A stretch of DNA of 63,392 nucleotides from assembly GCA_024275575.1 (NCBI GenBank), contig JAJRYV010000116.1, positions 1-63,392 on the forward strand, written 5' to 3'. This document shows, piece after piece, positions 27,465 to 36,299 of this stretch. The position numbers were made by a program, and so were the translations under genes. The first letter of the stretch is position 1. Each line of letters begins with the position of its first letter. The notes under the pieces are model-generated. The model was given only the letters and a program-made list of their open reading frames with translations, ran no database searches and was not told where the DNA came from. The DNA comes from a bacterium. Lineage in GTDB: Bacteria; Zhuqueibacterota; Zhuqueibacteria; Zhuqueibacterales; Geothermadaptataceae.

Positions 27465-29813
27465 TCACCGTTTAATCAGCCATATATCAGAAATATGTGA
27501 ATACCGGCGCCAGTTCAAATGAGATTCTTCGGGAATATCAAAAGTCACCCGCAAGCGGCCGTCGCGGGTGATATGGCGTGGTACGATAAACTCCTTAAAT
27601 TCACCCAACCCTTTGTTATATAAAACCGGCTCGAGCCGTTCGCCATCGGCACGCAACAACGCCTCACCCTGACCGGCAACGCGGATAAAGTAGCGCCCGT
27701 TGAAATCGAGGTCTTCGTATTGCAGAACCGGACTCGACTGAAAGAGCTGCGATGACAAGCGCGCCCGGCTGTAGCCGCCGTTCCACCAGGCCACATCACA
27801 GGCATCGTACTGTGTCGTCAGCACCCGCGGCCCGGTTTCGATGTTGGATATGTTGTCGTAGTAACTGCCTTGGCCGGGATTTTCCCAGGTGCGAATGATT
27901 TTCAGGCGCCGCAGTTTTTCAGATTTACTCTTCATCACTTTTATTTTTTCAAACTCATCTGCAAGCCACCAGCGATTGTTCAGCGGGTAGTTGACAAATT
28001 GCAAAATACACCCCCGTTGGGCTCCGGCGGCATGGTATTTCAGCATATCCGTCTGCAATCCAATGGAATGAAATAAATCATCGCAGAGCTGCACAATTTT
28101 CGCGTGCAAGTCTTGTGCAACCGGCTCGGTATCTGCCTTGTTAAGCATGACCAACGCACGCTGCATCGCTTTTTCGCTGCCGATTTCAGGCGCCAGCGCG
28201 AGAATAGCGTTGGCTTTTTTCTCCAGCCCTTGCTCGTAAATTTTTCGTCGCCGCTGGTAAGTGTCATAATAAGCCCGCAAGAGCAGCATTTGCCAGCGCC
28301 AGTTTTTTACTAATCGGGGATTGTTTTTTTGTAAATTTTGCCAGAATACAAATGTCGTTTCGATTCCGCCGTTGGCGATCGCGGGACCGCGCCAATTGTT
28401 CTCGAGCGCCAGAATGCCGTTAGCGGCATCTTCGGCTACTGTCGCTGCAAAAAAGAAACGGCAATATTCCACCAATATTTCCCCAATATTTTTGTTTCCA
28501 TCCCAGCCTCGCTGGCTCCAGATAATTTTGTTCACATCGTCATGCGCACCGTCGGAATAGGCGATGAATCCATCGGTGAAAGGCGCGTATTTTTGCTGAA
28601 TTTTGGCGTAAAAACCGGGCATGGGGTTGATGCCCTCGCGGCCGATCGTTAACGCAAAAGCCTGATCCCAATTTTTTACCGGATACTCACAGCATAAATT
28701 GTGGGTGATATCAGGATAGTGGCGGTGTTGATATTGTTGTGGTAAGCGGAATCGTGTTTCAGCGATGGGCGGGCTGCCGGGCCCGGAAACGACTCCTCGC
28801 AGCCAGTCCGGTTTCTTTTCATCGAGATAGTGATAAAAATAATCGATTTCTTCCGCGCTGAATCCCTGTAATGAAATCCAGATTCCCGCATCGGGGTGGT
28901 ATCTTTTCAAGCGAAACGACAGATCACGCAAAAAAGGCATCACCTGCCGCGGGTGATTCTCACCGGGATCGCCACCGGGGAAAAAGACATTATCCAGTCG
29001 CGGACAATTTTTGTAAAATATGCTGTGGGTTGCCAGCATGGCTTGGCGTTTTTGCCTGTCTCGCAGGTCGAAAGCTGCCGGCGTCCAGACCCAGTAATCG
29101 AGGTCATATTTTTCGCAAATCGCACTCATGCGCCGGTGCATCTCTTCGCGGGGAATGGGCATATGTACACTGTCATTACTTTCATCAAAAGGTATATTCT
29201 CGATGGCGTTGGCGCCGAACAGGGCAAGTTCGCGGATATATTTTTCATATTGCCCGGCATCCCAGGCGTCGTAGGAATTAGCAAGGTCGCGATAACCCAA
29301 CTGAAACCCGCGAATGCTTTGTTCCGGTGCGGTGACAATATTCAGTTTTGCCGGCAGATAACATTTCCTGCCCTCAAATTGCACCAAACGCAGGAGGTGG
29401 CCGACGCCGTAAATCATGCCGCGGAAATCCGTCGCAATAATCCAGATGATGGTTTTGCCTTCGTTTTGATTTATGAGAAGTCGGTAGCCTTCGGGTAAAT
29501 TCTCAGGCAGGTTGTTGCCCTGTGTCCCGGGGATATATCGTCCTGCCAGTTTTTTTTCATTCGAAAAAACAATCGCGAGAATCGTTTCATCTTCCAGATC
29601 CCGGTTTTCACCCCGGCGCCACTGCAAGCCTGCGCGACTGCTACTCTCCACCTGTAGAATTTCGATCAGCGTTTCCCGTCGCATCGGTTTTATCTTTTTG
29701 GAAAGTAAAACGGCAGGATTTCTGAGTTCAATCCCGGCTTGCTGTGCCGCCAGTCCTGAGCCGATCAATGGCACCAGTGCGGAAAAGAACCAACCCCATT
29801 GATGAGACTTCAT
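27465..29813 (-). CDS. Large secreted glycoside hydrolase-like protein (GH67/GH20-type architecture)
   Basis: 782 aa with a signal peptide (GWFFSALVPLIGSGLA). Residues about 30-160 look like the N-terminal GH20b/GH67 alpha-beta domain (GYRLLINQNEGKTIIWIIA, then DFRGMIYGVGHLLRL). A TIM-barrel-like region follows (RGFQLGYRDLANSYDAWD, LALFGANAIENIPFD, FFPGGDPGENHPRQ), then helices and a C-terminal beta-sandwich (about 650-782) that may bind carbohydrate. Catalytic residues cannot be assigned with confidence and I cannot place it in one GH family. An excellent AGGAGG site precedes the ATG at 29813. Single gene, divergent from the 30-kb operon. Confidence 0.7.
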   Translation of the reverse strand: MKSHQWGWFFSALVPLIGSGLAAQQAGIELRNPAVLLSKKIKPMRRETLIEILQVESSSRAGLQWRRGENRDLEDETILAIVFSNEKKLAGRYIPGTQGNNLPENLPEGYRLLINQNEGKTIIWIIATDFRGMIYGVGHLLRLVQFEGRKCYLPAKLNIVTAPEQSIRGFQLGYRDLANSYDAWDAGQYEKYIRELALFGANAIENIPFDESNDSVHMPIPREEMHRRMSAICEKYDLDYWVWTPAAFDLRDRQKRQAMLATHSIFYKNCPRLDNVFFPGGDPGENHPRQVMPFLRDLSFRLKRYHPDAGIWISLQGFSAEEIDYFYHYLDEKKPDWLRGVVSGPGSPPIAETRFRLPQQYQHRHYPDITHNLCCEYPVKNWDQAFALTIGREGINPMPGFYAKIQQKYAPFTDGFIAYSDGAHDDVNKIIWSQRGWDGNKNIGEILVEYCRFFFAATVAEDAANGILALENNWRGPAIANGGIETTFVFWQNLQKNNPRLVKNWRWQMLLLRAYYDTYQRRRKIYEQGLEKKANAILALAPEIGSEKAMQRALVMLNKADTEPVAQDLHAKIVQLCDDLFHSIGLQTDMLKYHAAGAQRGCILQFVNYPLNNRWWLADEFEKIKVMKSKSEKLRRLKIIRTWENPGQGSYYDNISNIETGPRVLTTQYDACDVAWWNGGYSRARLSSQLFQSSPVLQYEDLDFNGRYFIRVAGQGEALLRADGERLEPVLYNKGLGEFKEFIVPRHITRDGRLRVTFDIPEESHLNWRRYSHISDIWLIKR

Positions 29814-30146
29814 TTCTTCCTCCTGTTCCTCGATTCAGGCGTTGTTAAAAAACGGGTAATGTGTATACTGTACCGGGTTGGGCGCTATTGCATAAAAATA
29901 TCCGCATGTAGTGTAAAACTTAAAGAGTTGATCATTCAAAGGCAAGGTCATTATAAAACGGATTGCGGCGGTAATTCGATCAGGGATCTGAAGAAATCGA
30001 CCAAATCGCGCAAAATTTGCACATTTTAGAAAATAAAGTGAGAAAATTGCAGCAATTTTTCTGGATTTCGGTGTTAATTGTTTTATATTTATCATTTATT
30101 ATCATGATTAAGATTTGTTCTAATCTGAATTTAAAACAACAGACGC
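29814..30146. other. Divergent promoter region
   Basis: 333 bp between the minus glycosidase-like gene and the plus lipoprotein operon. AT-rich at 30,000-30,140. It presumably carries both promoters; no motif could be fixed and no gene is seen. Confidence 0.4.
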
Positions 30147-31145
30147 ATGATGCCCTGCAAAAAATCGACCTTACTTATATTACAGATTTCGCTCTTCATT
30201 TTTCCGGGATGCCTCAAAGACGTGCCGCACGATAACCCGTTTGATCCGGCCAGCGATAATTATGGCTTCGAAATTCGTGGGTCCATACAGACTTATTATG
30301 ATCCGACCGAACCGATCCCCGGGGCGCTGGTTCTGCTGGATTCGTTAAAAGAAAAAACGTTGACCAATGCTGCAGGTGTATTTTCTTTCCCCGGATTATT
30401 GCCGGGCCAATATACCTTGATCGTTTCGGCAAAGACGTTTGCCACGGAAACAACCCTTGTCGATCTCGCTTTTGATACCCGTAAGGATATCAACCTGGAC
30501 GCCCTTCCCGTGTTTGAGAATATCGAGCTGACAACACATCATGAATCGCGGTACTACCCGATTGGTGATCGTTTCTTTCTGGATATCAAAGCCAATGTCT
30601 ATGATCCGGATGGTGTCAGTGACATCGATAAGGTCAATTTTGCAGTATATAAATTCGGTACAGATTCAATTATCGTGCAGGATACATTATCGGCGAGCAT
30701 CAATCAGGGTGAGTTTACCGCGTTGGTGAATGTGGCTGAGTTGAATGTCGATAATATTCAAAACATCGTCGGCCATGAATTTGTCTTTCATGTAAAAGAC
30801 GATGTCGGCAAAAGCACTTCTTCCCGGAATTATTATATTTCCCGTGTTCTCGATGATACGCTGAAGATCAAGGAAACTGTGATAGCTCCGGATTCCATAT
30901 TCTTTTCATGGCACGAGCTTAATTTGCCGTTTCACATTGAACAGCAAATACAAATCTTTCTGGTGAATGTCGGGGTGCTATCACAATATCGCGCTACAGA
31001 GACCTTTGATCAGAACTTGACGAAATATGCAATTAAAAATGATTTGCCCCTTGGCGAATATGTCTGGCTTTTAATACACCGGGATGATTTTGGTAATACA
31101 AATCGTTCAAAAGAAATTCTTTTCACCATCACCGGGACCCAATGA
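30147..31145 (+). CDS. Carboxypeptidase-regulatory-like domain lipoprotein
   Basis: 332 aa with a lipoprotein signal ending in FPGC (lipobox, about residues 19-22). Directly after the cysteine comes DNPFDPAS, a start common to FCB-group lipoproteins. Residues about 40-115 form a CarboxypepD_reg-like beta-sandwich (PIPGALVLLDS, then TNAAGVFSFPGLLPGQYTL); a second Ig-like region follows with DPDGVSDIDKV. Probably a surface or periplasmic binding protein. First gene of a plus-strand run; the following regulator starts 10 bp after its stop. Confidence 0.75.
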   Translation: MMPCKKSTLLILQISLFIFPGCLKDVPHDNPFDPASDNYGFEIRGSIQTYYDPTEPIPGALVLLDSLKEKTLTNAAGVFSFPGLLPGQYTLIVSAKTFATETTLVDLAFDTRKDINLDALPVFENIELTTHHESRYYPIGDRFFLDIKANVYDPDGVSDIDKVNFAVYKFGTDSIIVQDTLSASINQGEFTALVNVAELNVDNIQNIVGHEFVFHVKDDVGKSTSSRNYYISRVLDDTLKIKETVIAPDSIFFSWHELNLPFHIEQQIQIFLVNVGVLSQYRATETFDQNLTKYAIKNDLPLGEYVWLLIHRDDFGNTNRSKEILFTITGTQ

Positions 31146-31155
31146 TGGAGATGTT

Positions 31156-32631
31156 ATGACGTTGGTCAATCCATTCGAAAAATTGCTGGAAATCAGCGAG
31201 GAAATAAATGCGACGCGGGAAACGAGCAAGCTGTTGAATCGCATCATGGATACAGCGCTGGGTGTGCTCAGCGCCGAGCGCGGTTTTATCATGCTGAAAA
31301 GTCACATTGATGATGAAGATTACCAGATCGTCACGGCACGCAATCTGTCACAGGATGCCATCGATTCCATTCGTGAGCATTCGAGCAGCGTTGTGCATCA
31401 GGTTTTGCAAACCCAGAAATCGCTCATCAGCGTCGATGCTCAGGCGGATGAACGTTTTCAGGGAGCAGAAAGCATTTTAATCCAGGATATTCATTCGGTC
31501 ATCTGTACGCCGCTGATTTACAAAAACCATCTGATGGGCGCAATTTACATGGATCGCCGCATGTCGAAGAAAAATTTTACCGATGACGCGCTGGATTTTT
31601 TACGCGCTTTTTCTGCACAGGCGGCCGTGGCTATTGAAAACGCCCGCCTGTTCGATGATTTGCAGGAAGAAAATAAAGCGTTGAGAGAGCAACTCAACAT
31701 GCTCGACCAATTTTCTGAAATCATCGGGCGCAGCAAACCGATCAAGAAGGTTTTTGAGACAGTGCGCAGTGTTGCCGCTTCCACTGCAACGGTTTTGCTC
31801 GAGGGCGAAAGCGGCACCGGAAAGGAGCTTGTCGCCCGGGCCATTCACAATAATTCGAACAGAAATGAGAAGGCCTTCATCCCCATTTTCTGTGGCAGCC
31901 TTTCCGAAAATCTGCTGGAAAGTGAATTGTTTGGGCATAAGAAAGGCGCTTTTACCGGCGCCAACGAAAATAAAATCGGCCTGTTTGAAGAGGCCGACGG
32001 CGGTACCGTTTTCCTCGATGAAATCAGCGAAGTGGGACTTAATGTGCAAACCAAACTTTTGCGTGTCATTCAGGAAGGTGAGATCAAACGTGTCGGCGAT
32101 TCACAATTGAAAAAAGTCGATGTGCGTATCATTTCTGCAACCAATAAAGAGCTCAGGAAAGAAGTTAAGGATGGGCGATTTCGTGAAGATTTGTTTTACC
32201 GTTTGAATGTGATCAACATAAAAATTCCACCGCTGCGTGAAAGGCAGCAGGATATTCTGCTGCTGGCGGAGCATTTTCTCAAACATTTCATCTATAAAAA
32301 TAGAAAATCATTCAAGGGTTTTACCGCCGATGCAAAAAAATATCTGCTGGAATATGATTGGCCGGGCAACGTTCGCGAACTGGAAAATGCCATCGAGCGG
32401 GCGGTTATTTTATGCCATGAGCCTGAAATTCCGCCGGAAGCATTTCAACTTCAGAATACCGATCCCAAGATGCCGCTTGGCAAAACGTTGAAAGAGATCA
32501 ATAAATATGCAATCATCAAAACCATCGAGATGACCAACGGCAATCGCACCCGTGCTGCGGAAATTCTCGATGTCTCCCGTCGCTGGCTACAGTATCAATT
32601 GAAGGAGTGGGGTATGATTGATGAAAATTAA
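31156..32631 (+). CDS. Sigma-54-dependent transcription activator with GAF domain
   Basis: About 491 aa. GAF sensor (residues about 10-165), AAA+ domain with Walker A GESGTGKE (217-224) and the sigma-54 contact loop GAFTGA (264-269), and a C-terminal Fis-type helix-turn-helix (NRTRAAEILDVSRRWLQYQLKEWG). It needs sigma-54 to open promoters. Start set at 31156: GGAG lies 5 nt upstream, whereas an in-frame ATG at 31084 would overlap the lipoprotein gene. Its end overlaps the kinase gene by 11 bp, so regulator and kinase are coupled. Confidence 0.93.
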   Translation: MTLVNPFEKLLEISEEINATRETSKLLNRIMDTALGVLSAERGFIMLKSHIDDEDYQIVTARNLSQDAIDSIREHSSSVVHQVLQTQKSLISVDAQADERFQGAESILIQDIHSVICTPLIYKNHLMGAIYMDRRMSKKNFTDDALDFLRAFSAQAAVAIENARLFDDLQEENKALREQLNMLDQFSEIIGRSKPIKKVFETVRSVAASTATVLLEGESGTGKELVARAIHNNSNRNEKAFIPIFCGSLSENLLESELFGHKKGAFTGANENKIGLFEEADGGTVFLDEISEVGLNVQTKLLRVIQEGEIKRVGDSQLKKVDVRIISATNKELRKEVKDGRFREDLFYRLNVINIKIPPLRERQQDILLLAEHFLKHFIYKNRKSFKGFTADAKKYLLEYDWPGNVRELENAIERAVILCHEPEIPPEAFQLQNTDPKMPLGKTLKEINKYAIIKTIEMTNGNRTRAAEILDVSRRWLQYQLKEWGMIDEN

Positions 32632-34177
32632 GAATCATCAAATTCTCCATGAAATCAGCCGCGGATCGCTGACGACAGTTTACAAAGCGAAACATTTAAA
32701 TCTCGACCGCTTTGTATTGTTGAAAGTGCTCAACAGCCAGTGGCTGTGTGAAGCGGATTTGCTCGAGCGTTTCCGCCGCGAGGCGCGCATCAGCGCAAAA
32801 ATAGACCACCCGAATATCGTGCGGGTTTACGATTTCGAGGTTTCTTCTGATCTGGTTTATATCTCGCTGGAGTATGTTGAAGGGCAAACCCTACAGCACT
32901 ATCTCGAGCAGGAAAATCCGGTCACGCTGGAAAAAGCAATAGCTGTTTTTAAAGATGTGCTCACAGCGTTGGCATACACCCATGAACGCGGCATCCTGCA
33001 TCGCGATATCAAACCGGCCAATATCATGATCGATGAGCGGGAGCAGGCCCGCCTGACCGATTTCGGTCTCGCCTGCCTCGATGATATTCCTGCCGTCACC
33101 GAGCAGGGCCAGAGCCTGGGCACACCGGCTTACATGGCACCAGAGGTGGTTCAGGGCGCAGCCGGTTCAATTCAAAGCGATTTGTTCAGCGTCGGTGTTA
33201 CGTTTTATGAAGTTCTCGCTGGTAAATCACCATTCCAAAAAGAAAACATGGCCGCAACGCTGCATGCCGTCATCTCCGAGGCAATACCGGATATTTCCAA
33301 ATTGCGCCCAGAGGTGCCTCCGAATATCGTTTATCTGTTGAAAACACTGTTGGCAAAAGCAGCAGAGAAACGCCCTGAGAATGCTACTGAGGTCTTACGT
33401 ATCCTTGCAAACAACACGGCTCCACCGGCTTCACATCAGGCTAAAGCAACCCGCAAAAACAAAACCCGCCGACCGGTATTCGGATTGCTTGCATCACTTC
33501 TGATTGTTCTCGTGATTTATCTCTGGCCGGGACAGAAAGAACTGGAGGAAAAAGCGGGATAAAATCCTCATAAAACAGCTTTGTTTGATAACAAGGCAGG
33601 CCTGAGAGATGTGCGCCGCGATTCCACTTATATATCTGCAATTGCGCTGCAGGAAAAATCACCCGCAGGAGAACCGCATTATAGTGCGGATGATGCGCAG
33701 CCGCGACAAAAGGTTTCGAATAATAAATCGATAAAAACAAGCCGATCGTCGAGTGGTTTTTTTTTCGCGACCTGTACACCCTGGGCGAATATCGTGATCG
33801 ATGGTGATACCGTCGATATTACCCCGCTGGCGGCACCCCTGGAATTGAGCCCAGGGCGGCATCAGGTTGAGTTTGTCAATCCAAATTACAAAAGCCACAA
33901 TGCGAATATAGAAACATTAGCCGGAATTACCGACACGCTGAATATTATACTTGAACCGGCCTATGGTTATCTTATGGTTCGCGTTTCTCCCTGGGCGCAA
34001 GTTTTTATCGATGGCGAGTACAAGGAAGATACTCCACTGACTAAACCTTTCATTTTAACCTCCGGTCTGCATATTTTAAAGGTGATCAACCCGACCTTTG
34101 GAACGTTGAGCGACAGTATTTATGTCGAACTGGATAAAATGCTGGAAAAACACTATACGCTGGGAAATTCAAACTAG
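32621..34177 (+). pseudogene. Ser/Thr protein kinase with PEGA-repeat tail, split by an in-frame TAA
   Basis: Residues 1-265 are a Hanks-type kinase: VLLKVL lysine, HRDIKPANI (catalytic loop, D129), DFGLA (D147), GTPAYMAPE. A transmembrane helix (GLLASLLIVLVIYLW) follows. TAA at 33560-33562 is codon 314. The same frame stays open for 205 more codons to TAG at 34175. They encode a linker and two PEGA repeats (TPWANIVIDGDTVDITPL and SPWAQVFIDGEYKEDTPL), which normally form the extracytoplasmic part of such kinases. The kinase half is complete and may still work inside the cell; the PEGA half has only weak start codons (TTG 33581). Confidence 0.8.
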
Positions 34178-34241
34178 AGCACAAATGAATAAAAGTGGCA
34201 CAAAAGTTGTGATTGCTCGAGGAGAAAAACGGAGCAATATT

Positions 34242-35516
34242 ATGAAAAAAAGAACAATACTGATGACTGTTTTCTTCATTCTTGCACCAGCAAGCCTGTT
34301 TGCTGGTGGTGGAAAACAATGTGCCTCACTGAAAACACCCCGTGCCGGCGCTTCGGCTGTTTTATATGATGGCGCCATCTACGTTTTTGGCGGCAAGTCG
34401 AATAGTAACAAAATTTTAAATACAGTTGAAGTTTACGATATCACGGCTGACACATGGGATTCTACGAGAGTGCCGGAGTTCAAAAACGCACGCTACGATG
34501 CGGCTGCCATCGTATGGAATAATCTGATTTATCTCATTGGAGGGAATACACGCAACGATAAAGTCCTGGAAGAAGTCGAGGTCTATGACCCTGCGCAAAA
34601 TAAGTGGTATGATGCGCATGATTTGCGCAAGGAGCGTGGCGGCCATACGGTTTCCGTTCTCGGCGGGCATATGTTTGCTATCGGCGGCAAAAAGAAAAAC
34701 GGCAACCTTGTCGATGAGATCGAGTGGTACGATGAAGCAGAACAAGAGTGGGAAAAAGCGGAATTCCGCATGATGCACCCGCGGGCAGCACATTTTGCAG
34801 CCGTGTTTAATGATAGTTTTTATATGTTCGGCGGTAGTTCATTTGGTGGCGCGGTGGCAGATGCATATAAAGCAGTCCGTATCCAGAATTCTTCCTCCGG
34901 GCACGGGGATGATTTAAAGTTCCAGTGGCATAAATTGCCTTCAATGCCGATATCGCGATTCTATGGCGCGACCATTCAAATCGGTACGATGATTTATCTC
35001 ATCGGTGGAACTGATGGACAATCGAATTTTAAACGAATTGATATTTTTAACACGACAAGCGAGACTTATGTCGGCACCCTGGAATTACCGTTCGCGCGCA
35101 GTGGCATGGCCGGCGTTGTGGTTGGTAGTGATGTTTTTCTCATCGGTGGGCATAAGGATGGCTGGGCTGCGATCAGCGAGGTCTATGCGATTAAAGATAT
35201 CGGCACAGCGGTGACAGAGTTCGCTACGAAAAAGCTCTCAAGCAAAATTCTGGCGAATGCCTACCCCAATCCATTCAGGACCCAGGTGAAAATCGATTTA
35301 ACAATTCCGTTGAACGGCCAATATAAAATCACTATTTTTAATTTACTCGGCCAAAAAATCAAGTCACTGCTAAACAGACGTCTGGGGGTCGGACAACAAT
35401 CGCTGCTGTGGGATGCCACCGATGATAATCTGCGTCCGGTCGTTGCCGGAATTTACTTCGTTTCAATTCGCAATCAGAACCAGCACAGATTGGTGAAGCT
35501 GATTTATGTCAAATAA
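34242..35516 (+). CDS. Kelch-repeat protein with T9SS C-terminal sorting domain
   Basis: About 424 aa. Signal peptide (LMTVFFILAPASLFAGG), then six or so kelch repeats (recurring GAIYVFGGK, LIYLIGGNT, HMFAIGGKK, SFYMFGGSS, MIYLIGGTD, DVFLIGGHK), which fold into a beta-propeller. The last 85 residues form a type A T9SS sorting domain (AYPNPFRTQVKID, then TIFNLLGQKI, VVAGIYFVSI and a basic end). Expected at the cell surface. Start 34242 chosen from the signal peptide and a GGAG 7 nt upstream rather than the longer frame from 34122. Overlaps the next gene by 11 bp. Confidence 0.9.
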   Translation: MKKRTILMTVFFILAPASLFAGGGKQCASLKTPRAGASAVLYDGAIYVFGGKSNSNKILNTVEVYDITADTWDSTRVPEFKNARYDAAAIVWNNLIYLIGGNTRNDKVLEEVEVYDPAQNKWYDAHDLRKERGGHTVSVLGGHMFAIGGKKKNGNLVDEIEWYDEAEQEWEKAEFRMMHPRAAHFAAVFNDSFYMFGGSSFGGAVADAYKAVRIQNSSSGHGDDLKFQWHKLPSMPISRFYGATIQIGTMIYLIGGTDGQSNFKRIDIFNTTSETYVGTLELPFARSGMAGVVVGSDVFLIGGHKDGWAAISEVYAIKDIGTAVTEFATKKLSSKILANAYPNPFRTQVKIDLTIPLNGQYKITIFNLLGQKIKSLLNRRLGVGQQSLLWDATDDNLRPVVAGIYFVSIRNQNQHRLVKLIYVK

Positions 35517-36285
35517 AGTTTATCCTGTTTTTTTCGTCCTCCTGGGTATATTTTTTTTTCGAGATGCCCATGCGCAAACACAGGATTATGGCGTTTTTCA
35601 GCTTCGCTATTTGTACAATCAGATAAAATTTGAACAGGTTATCAGCAGCGGCAAGCAACTCCTGCAAAACCAGGAGCAGATTTCCGCTGCACATTTGCAG
35701 GAAATCCACAAATATCTGGCGCTGGCTTATTTTAACACCGGAGAACAGGATTCTTCGCGGGCGCATTTTTATACCTTGCTTTCGCTCAATCCTGAATTTG
35801 AACCTGATCCGGTGCAGACCTCCCCGAAAATCCTCGACTTTTTTCATACCATAAAAAATGCATTCAGCAGCGATCAGAAGCAGAAGACCGCTGTTCCCTA
35901 TACCGAATATGTGTTTCTGCCGGATATTCGTCTGCAGGCAGCAGTGCGCTCCGCAGTTTTACCAGGCTGGGGGCAAGTTTATAAAATGCAAAAAAAACGC
36001 GGCCTGGTATTAGGCAGCTTGTTTCTCAGCTCCGCTGCTGCGACTTCCCTCACATATGTACTCGAGAAGAATCGTCGCACTGCGTATCGTGATGAACGCG
36101 ATCCCCAAATAGTCACTGCTAAATATGACGACTATAACAGTATGTCAAAAACCCGGCAGTTCCTGCAATATGTTACCGCCGGCATCTGGCTCACCACGGT
36201 TTTTGATGCATTTCTCACCGATTATCATCCGCAGATACAAATGGAGAAGGATTACCTCGGCCTGGCCTTTCAGGTCGATTATTAA
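35506..36285 (+). CDS. TPR plus DUF5683-like membrane protein
   Basis: 259 aa with a signal peptide (FFVLLGIFFFRDAHAQ). Residues about 30-115 are TPR-like helices (KYLALAYFNTGEQDSSRAHF); residues about 145-250 match the DUF5683 pattern (AAVRSAVLPGWGQVYKMQKKRG), with two hydrophobic segments (LGSLFLSSAAATSLTYV and YVTAGIWLTTVFDAFL). Function unknown; the family is common in FCB bacteria. Overlaps the kelch gene and is last in this operon; the K+ channel gene converges 14 bp away. Confidence 0.78.
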   Translation: MSNKVYPVFFVLLGIFFFRDAHAQTQDYGVFQLRYLYNQIKFEQVISSGKQLLQNQEQISAAHLQEIHKYLALAYFNTGEQDSSRAHFYTLLSLNPEFEPDPVQTSPKILDFFHTIKNAFSSDQKQKTAVPYTEYVFLPDIRLQAAVRSAVLPGWGQVYKMQKKRGLVLGSLFLSSAAATSLTYVLEKNRRTAYRDERDPQIVTAKYDDYNSMSKTRQFLQYVTAGIWLTTVFDAFLTDYHPQIQMEKDYLGLAFQVDY

Positions 36286-36299
36286 CCTTTATTCCCGCA

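Noticed and set aside
11335-33562. Genome-wide reassignment of TAA to a sense codon
   Set aside because: polA, mlaE, the STAS gene and others stop at TAA exactly where their families end, so TAA still works as a stop.
33581-34177. PEGA-repeat ORF as an independent gene
   Set aside because: It starts with TTG without a ribosome site and is in frame with the kinase upstream; treated as the second half of the split gene.
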